From Antarctobacter heliothermus (GTDB lineage Bacteria; Pseudomonadota; Alphaproteobacteria; Rhodobacterales; Rhodobacteraceae): a stretch of DNA of 64,000 nucleotides. Made by a program: the position numbers and the translations under genes. The notes under the pieces are model-generated. The model searched no databases, had not been told where the DNA came from, and saw only the letters and a list, made by a program, of their open reading frames with translations. The stretch covers positions 186,001-250,000 of the forward strand of contig NZ_CP022541.1 in NCBI RefSeq assembly GCF_002237555.1. Direction: 5' to 3'. Of the stretch, positions 59,722-64,000 are shown in pieces. The first letter of the stretch is position 1; each line of letters begins with the position of its first letter.

Positions 59722-62061
59722 TCACAGGTCAACACGACGCAGCCTCAACGCATTGCCGATGACCGAAACGGAAGAAAGGCTCATCGCCGCAGCCGCGATC
59801 ATCGGCGATAAAAGAAGCCCAAAGAACGGGTACAGTATGCCCGCCGCGATGGGCACGCCCGCCGCGTTGTAGGCAAAGGCGAAGAAGAGATTTTCCTTGA
59901 TGTTGCGTAGCGTCGCAGTGGCAAGTTTGCGGGCGCGGACGATGCCGGTTAGATCGCCGCCCAAGAGCGTGATCCCGGCGCTTTCGACAGCCACGTCGGC
60001 GCCGGTGCCCATGGCAATCCCGACATCGGCGGCGGCAAGGGCAGGGGCGTCATTCACCCCGTCGCCCGCCATCGCGATATAGGCGCCTTGCGCGCGTAAC
60101 TCCTCGACAAGGGCTTGCTTGTCCTCGGGCAATACGCCCGCGCGGACCTCGTCAATATCGAGCTGTCGCGCGACGGCTTCGGCGGTGCGCTGGTTGTCGC
60201 CCGTCGCCATGATGACCCGGAGGCCAAGCGCGTGCAGGTCGCGGATCGCGTCGGCGGTCGTCTCCTTGATCGGGTCGGCTACGGCAACCAGACCGGCCAG
60301 CGTTCCGTCAAGGGCGACATACATCGCCGTTTTGCCGTCCGCGCGCAGCGCATCGGCGGCCGCGTCCCCGGCAGAGGTGTCGATCCCCAGCGTCACCATC
60401 AACGCTGGGTTGCCAAGCGCCACATCGCGGCCTTCGACCCGCCCGGTGACGCCCTTGCCCGTCACCGCATCGAACTGGGACGATGCGGGGCGCGGAGCGC
60501 CCCTGTCCTGCGCGCCCTTCAAGATCGCTTCGGCCAGAGGGTGTTCGGACCCGCGTTCCAGCGCGGCGGCATAGGCAAGCACGTCCGCCTCATTCGTGCC
60601 CGACAGGCCGACCACGTCGGTCAGGGTGGGCTTGCCCATGGTCAGCGTGCCGGTCTTGTCGACGATGACAGTATCGACGCGGGCCATGCGCTCCAGTGCC
60701 TCGGCGTCCTTGATCAGCACGCCCGCCTGCGCGCCACGCCCGGCGGCGGTGGTGATCGAGATCGGCGTAGCCAGCCCCAGCGCACAAGGGCAGGCGATGA
60801 TCAGCACGGAAACGGCAGCTGTGATGGCAAAGGCCAGCGCCGGGTCAGGCCCGTTCAAAAGCCACGCAAAGAAGGCCAGCGTCGCGATACCGACCACAGT
60901 GGGCACGAAAACCGCCGAAACCCGGTCTGCCAGACCTTGGATCGGCGCGCGCGACCGGCGGGCGCCCGCGACCATGTCGACGATCTGGGAAAGCACTGTG
61001 TCGGCACCGACCTGCTTGGCGCGGATTGCCAGCGTGCCATTCTTGTTGATCGTGCCGCCGGTGACGCGGTCGCCTGCGGTCTTTTCGATGGGCACAGGTT
61101 CGCCGGTGATCATGCTTTCATCAACCGAGGACCGGCCCTCGACCACTTCGGCATCCACAGGAATGCTGTCGCCAGGACGGACGCGCAGCATGTCGCCCGC
61201 GACCACGTTTTCCAGCGGCGCATCGTATTCCTCGCCATCGGGCAGGATGCGGCGGGCGGTCTTTGGCGCAAGGTCCAGCAGAGCGCGGATCGCATCGCCT
61301 GTGCGTTCGCGCGCGCGTAGTTCCAGTACCTGCCCGACGAAAATCAGTGTGACGATGACGACCGATGCTTCGAAATAGGTGCCGACGCCTTCGCCCATCC
61401 GGTAGTCCTCGGGGAAGACACCGGGCAGGAAAGTGGCAAAGATCGAATAGACATAGGCCGACCCGACCCCAAGCGAGATCAGCGTCCACATGTTGGGTGA
61501 CAGGTTTCGAAACGAATCCAGCCCGCGTTTGAAGAACGGCAGCGCGGCCCACAGGACGATGGGCGTGGCCAACAGGAATTCGATATAGGTCGCGACACGG
61601 TGGCCCAGCCAGTCGCGGACGGGCAGGCCGACAAGCTCTCCCATCGTCAGGATGACCAGAGGCACCGCCGCCGCGGCGCTGATCCACATCCGGCGGGTAA
61701 AGTCAGTCAGTTCTTCGGACGGTTCGTCGCTGGGTTGCATCGGCTCCAGCGCCATGCCGCAGATCGGGCAGGCCCCCGGTTTGTCGCGGACGATCTCGGG
61801 GTGCATGGGGCAGATCCATTGCGTGCCGGGTTGCGCCTTTTGGCCTGCCTTGTCGGCATTGCCGGAAGCAAAAAGCCACGGGTCGGCCATGAAGGTTTCC
61901 TCGCAGGTCTTTGAGCAAAAAAGATATGTCTCTCCACCGAAAGTCTGCGTCCGGGTGTCGTCCTTGACCGCGAATGTCATGCCGCAAACCGGGTCAGTGG
62001 CCGTCCGGGTCCCGTCGGGGATCGGGGCGTGATGCGCATGGTGGTGGGCATGGTCGGACAT
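59722..62061 (-). CDS. copA: Copper-exporting P1B-type ATPase with YHS and heavy-metal-binding N-terminal domains
   Basis: 779 residues. His-rich start ([11 protein letters not shown]), a YHS/TRASH domain ([26 protein letters not shown]), and a short HMBD ([27 protein letters not shown], read in parts). No classical HMA domain. Membrane metal site [12 protein letters not shown] (CPC), phosphorylation [34 protein letters not shown]7-8 residues YNAAGVP and MSLSSVSV point to Cu(I)/Ag(I). Driven by MerR-type promoter E. Confidence 0.93.
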   Translation of the reverse strand: MSDHAHHHAHHAPIPDGTRTATDPVCGMTFAVKDDTRTQTFGGETYLFCSKTCEETFMADPWLFASGNADKAGQKAQPGTQWICPMHPEIVRDKPGACPICGMALEPMQPSDEPSEELTDFTRRMWISAAAAVPLVILTMGELVGLPVRDWLGHRVATYIEFLLATPIVLWAALPFFKRGLDSFRNLSPNMWTLISLGVGSAYVYSIFATFLPGVFPEDYRMGEGVGTYFEASVVIVTLIFVGQVLELRARERTGDAIRALLDLAPKTARRILPDGEEYDAPLENVVAGDMLRVRPGDSIPVDAEVVEGRSSVDESMITGEPVPIEKTAGDRVTGGTINKNGTLAIRAKQVGADTVLSQIVDMVAGARRSRAPIQGLADRVSAVFVPTVVGIATLAFFAWLLNGPDPALAFAITAAVSVLIIACPCALGLATPISITTAAGRGAQAGVLIKDAEALERMARVDTVIVDKTGTLTMGKPTLTDVVGLSGTNEADVLAYAAALERGSEHPLAEAILKGAQDRGAPRPASSQFDAVTGKGVTGRVEGRDVALGNPALMVTLGIDTSAGDAAADALRADGKTAMYVALDGTLAGLVAVADPIKETTADAIRDLHALGLRVIMATGDNQRTAEAVARQLDIDEVRAGVLPEDKQALVEELRAQGAYIAMAGDGVNDAPALAAADVGIAMGTGADVAVESAGITLLGGDLTGIVRARKLATATLRNIKENLFFAFAYNAAGVPIAAGILYPFFGLLLSPMIAAAAMSLSSVSVIGNALRLRRVDL

Positions 62062-62084
62062 ATTCGGATTCCTTTCCCGGATCA

Positions 62085-62115
62085 GTCATGACTCCTCCAG
62101 CAACTGGAAGGTCAA
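62085..62115 (-). promoter_or_regulatory. MerR-type promoter E (drives copA)
   Basis: On the minus strand: -35 TTGACC (62110-62115), 19-bp spacer, -10-like CATGAC (62085-62090). Dyad CTTCCAG-TTG-CTGGAGG (62094-62110). This is the classical CueR-type copA promoter form, 24 bp ahead of the copA start. Its -35 overlaps the stop of the upstream amino-acid permease gene. Confidence 0.82.
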
Positions 62116-63425
62116 GCGCTGTGTTGGTGCTGCGCTTCAGGCGGGTGCCGTCGCAGAAAGACGTGCTCGAAGCCAAAGACGATGACCATTCCGACAACTG
62201 CGATCACCACGATCCACGGGTCGGCCTGCCATTTCATCCCGGCAAAGGCGGCCAACACAACGGCGTCCAATCCGATGGCGGTCAGCAAGACCCAGCCTCG
62301 CGCGCCCACCTGCGTCCGCAGATTGCGGAACACCCCCCAGTGGATCAGCATGTCCATCAGCAAATAAAAGAACGCCCCCAGAGACGCGATGCGCCCGAGG
62401 TCGAAGAAGATGGTCAGCAGCGCGGCAATCACAACCGTGTAGACCAGAGTGTGGTCGCGGATGACGCCAGGCATGCCGAAATGGCTGTGCGGGATCATCC
62501 GCATCTCGGTCAGCATGGCCAGCATGCGCGACACGGCAAAGACGCTGGCGATCAGGCCAGAGGCCGTCGCCACAAGCGCCAAACCAACGGTCAGGTAGAA
62601 CCCCGTCTGCCCAAGGGCCGGTTCCGCCGCCTCGGCCAGCGCATAGTCCTGCGCAGCAACGATCCGGTCCAGCGGCAGACTGCTGCCGACGGCAAAAGCG
62701 ACCAAAAGGTAGACCAGCGTGCAGACGGCGATGGAAACGATGATGGCACGGCCAACGTTGCGGTGCGGGTCTGTGATCTCGGCTCCGCTGTTGGTGATGG
62801 TCGTGAACCCCTTGAAGGCGAGGATCGCCAGCGCCATCGACGCGAAAAAGCCGGTGACCCCGGTGTCTTGCTGTCCCCCGGTCGCCTCGAAGCTGACCCC
62901 GCCCGCCCAAAGCGCGGCAATGCCGAAAACGGTGATGCCCCCGACCTTCAGCGCTGCCATCAGCACTGACAGCCAGCCGACGGACCGGTTGCCCGCGACA
63001 TTGACCAGCCAGGCAAAGACGATGACGCTCACGCCGATGGCGGGCACAAGCCATGTGTCCCGCGGCATGTTGAGCCCGCGCAGCAGGTAAGTGGCAAAGG
63101 TCCGCGCTACGAGGCTTTCGTTGATGACCATCGACAGCGCCATCAGCAGGGCGGCCCCAGCGGCGACGGTCGTAGGACCATAGGCCTTTTGCAGGATCAT
63201 CCCGATCCCGCCCGCAGAGGGGTAGGCGTTCGACATCTTGACATAGGTGTAGGCGCTGAAGGCGGTGACGACGGCCCCGGCGATGAATGCAAAGGGAAAG
63301 AACGGCCCCGCCAAAGCCGCGATCTGACCGGTCAGTGCGAGGATCCCGGCGCCGATCATCACGCCGGTGCCCATGGCGATGGCATCTAGCAGGGTCAGGC
63401 TGTTCTTGCGAAAATCCGAACTCAT
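62112..63425 (-). CDS. APC-superfamily amino acid/cation permease
   Basis: 437 residues from the ATG at 63425; the longer frame upstream overlaps the VTT gene and is a shadow. About 12 membrane segments. APC signature in TM1: AIAMGTGVMIGAGILALTGQIAALAG; TM3 SYTYVKMSNAYPSAGGIGMILQKAYG; TM6-7 AILAFKGFTTITNSGAEITDPHRNVGRAI (all read in parts). The ligand is unknown; the family moves amino acids and amines. Coupled by a 4-bp overlap to the VTT gene. It lies just upstream of promoter E. Confidence 0.85.
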   Translation of the reverse strand: MSSDFRKNSLTLLDAIAMGTGVMIGAGILALTGQIAALAGPFFPFAFIAGAVVTAFSAYTYVKMSNAYPSAGGIGMILQKAYGPTTVAAGAALLMALSMVINESLVARTFATYLLRGLNMPRDTWLVPAIGVSVIVFAWLVNVAGNRSVGWLSVLMAALKVGGITVFGIAALWAGGVSFEATGGQQDTGVTGFFASMALAILAFKGFTTITNSGAEITDPHRNVGRAIIVSIAVCTLVYLLVAFAVGSSLPLDRIVAAQDYALAEAAEPALGQTGFYLTVGLALVATASGLIASVFAVSRMLAMLTEMRMIPHSHFGMPGVIRDHTLVYTVVIAALLTIFFDLGRIASLGAFFYLLMDMLIHWGVFRNLRTQVGARGWVLLTAIGLDAVVLAAFAGMKWQADPWIVVIAVVGMVIVFGFEHVFLRRHPPEAQHQHSA

Positions 63426-64000
63426 TCCATGTTCCTCTTGTCGACTGGCCGAGCGCGTAAGGCCAGCACCATCAGCGGCACTGCCGTGACCAGCCCGAGG
63501 CCGAGGGCCAGCCATTCCGCCGACCCGAAATCGCCCTGCATGGCGATGCTGCCCACATGCGCCAGAACGAAGCTGGCAGGCAGGATGCCAGCCATCGTCG
63601 CCAGCGCAAAGCGCCAGGCGTGCAGGCGGCTCAGCCCGGCGGCATAGCTCATCGCGTCGAACGACACAAAAGGCAGGAGCCGGCTGACGAAAACCGTCAG
63701 CGTCAGCGCGTTCTGAGAGCCGAACAGCCCGCGATCTGCGTTGCGACCCAGTAGACGTTCGACCGTGCCACGCCCGAGGGTCCGCGCGAGGACAAAGGCG
63801 ATGACCGCTCCAATCTCGGACCCGATAGCGACATAGGCCGCCCCGGCATAGTGCCCATAAGCCGCGCCCGCAGCCAGCGCGATGGGGGCGCTGGGGATCG
63901 GGCTCGCGACAACGGCGGCAGTCATCAGCCCGACAACGGCAACAGGCCCCCACGGGCCAGCGGCATCGACCCAGGTTTCGATCTGCGCCCGCTCGATTGT
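63422..64000 (-). CDS. TVP38/TMEM64 (VTT/DedA-like) membrane protein, 5' end cut by window
   Basis: The frame stays open to base 64000, so the start lies outside. Visible ~192 residues with VTT hallmarks: ASPIPSAPIALAAGAAYGHYAG, IGSEIGAVIAFVLARTLGRG, FVSRLLPFVSFDAMSYAAGLSRLHAWRFALATMAGILPASF (read in parts; the F-x-R-x2-P...Y-x-A-G motif). VTT proteins are lipid scramblases/flippases or contribute to envelope stress tolerance and, in several islands, accompany heavy-metal (Hg, Cu) genes. Its stop overlaps the permease start. Confidence 0.83.
   Translation of the reverse strand, partial: TIERAQIETWVDAAGPWGPVAVVGLMTAAVVASPIPSAPIALAAGAAYGHYAGAAYVAIGSEIGAVIAFVLARTLGRGTVERLLGRNADRGLFGSQNALTLTVFVSRLLPFVSFDAMSYAAGLSRLHAWRFALATMAGILPASFVLAHVGSIAMQGDFGSAEWLALGLGLVTAVPLMVLALRARPVDKRNME

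Noticed and set aside
59518..59811. 97-codon frame upstream of the copA 3' end
   Set aside because: It runs into the antisense of copA, lacks a ribosome site and shows no motif.
60115..61320. 401-codon plus-strand open frame
   Set aside because: It is antisense to the copper ATPase and has no motif of its own.

Overview
The window looks like accessory DNA, most likely a plasmid or chromid segment, from a marine or soil alphaproteobacterium of the Rhodobacteraceae (Roseobacter group). Evidence: GC-rich codon use, tripartite tricarboxylate (Tct) and TRAP transporters, a DnaA-like plasmid initiator with its own parAB, and RHE_PE00001/DUF1403/ScpB genes of the kind found on rhizobial and roseobacter plasmids. 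Everything here is read from sequence alone; no database search was run.

1-22,287: a large catabolic cluster, almost all on the minus strand. It holds an inositol-monophosphatase-family enzyme, a flavoprotein dehydrogenase, a sugar-phosphate isomerase/epimerase-type TIM barrel, a Gfo/Idh/MocA dehydrogenase, seven short-chain dehydrogenase-fold proteins (extended and classical), a cupin, an atypical type II dehydroquinase, a ThDP enzyme with an IolD-like GHGNV motif, an aldehyde dehydrogenase and a TctCBA importer. LacI- and IclR-family regulators are present. The enzyme mix resembles cyclitol (inositol-like) or hydroaromatic polyol degradation, but the substrate is unknown.

22,326-27,544: plasmid core. 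A 15-bp GC-rich inverted repeat marks the border. Then come a WGR protein, a ParD-like/zeta toxin pair, a DnaA-like replication initiator (minus), an iteron-bearing putative origin, parA-parB, and four copies of the partition-type palindrome CTTACCC-NN-GGGTAAG, two of them inside parA and parB.

27,622-36,399: mobile and plasmid-biology block. It has a dead IS6-type transposase, ParD with a crippled ParE, a tyrosine recombinase, DUF1403, ScpB, a TniQ-TniB-TniA transposition module whose TniA carries an in-frame stop, and an RHE_PE00001-type protein. DUF1403 and RHE_PE00001 share an upstream motif (CAAAAGCGCC).

36,728-64,000: metal-homeostasis island. A multicopper oxidase/ZIP operon faces a DtxR/MntR-type regulator. 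A MerR-family regulator sits among six MerR-type promoters (19-bp spacer with a 17-bp dyad). These serve an L,D-transpeptidase, a Zn/Cd/Pb ATPase-TRAP-L,D-transpeptidase operon, a ten-gene copper-delivery and envelope operon (two SCO, DsbA, DsbB, PCuAC, M23 peptidase, DUF411, truncated ZIP, LspA, Lnt), a transglutaminase-CDF-methyltransferase operon, a Cu ATPase, and one orphan promoter. A recombination scar near 58.2 kb joins an HTH gene to a headless ParA-like fragment. Several genes in blocks 3 and 4 are decayed by in-frame stops or truncation. No tRNA, rRNA or CRISPR array was seen.
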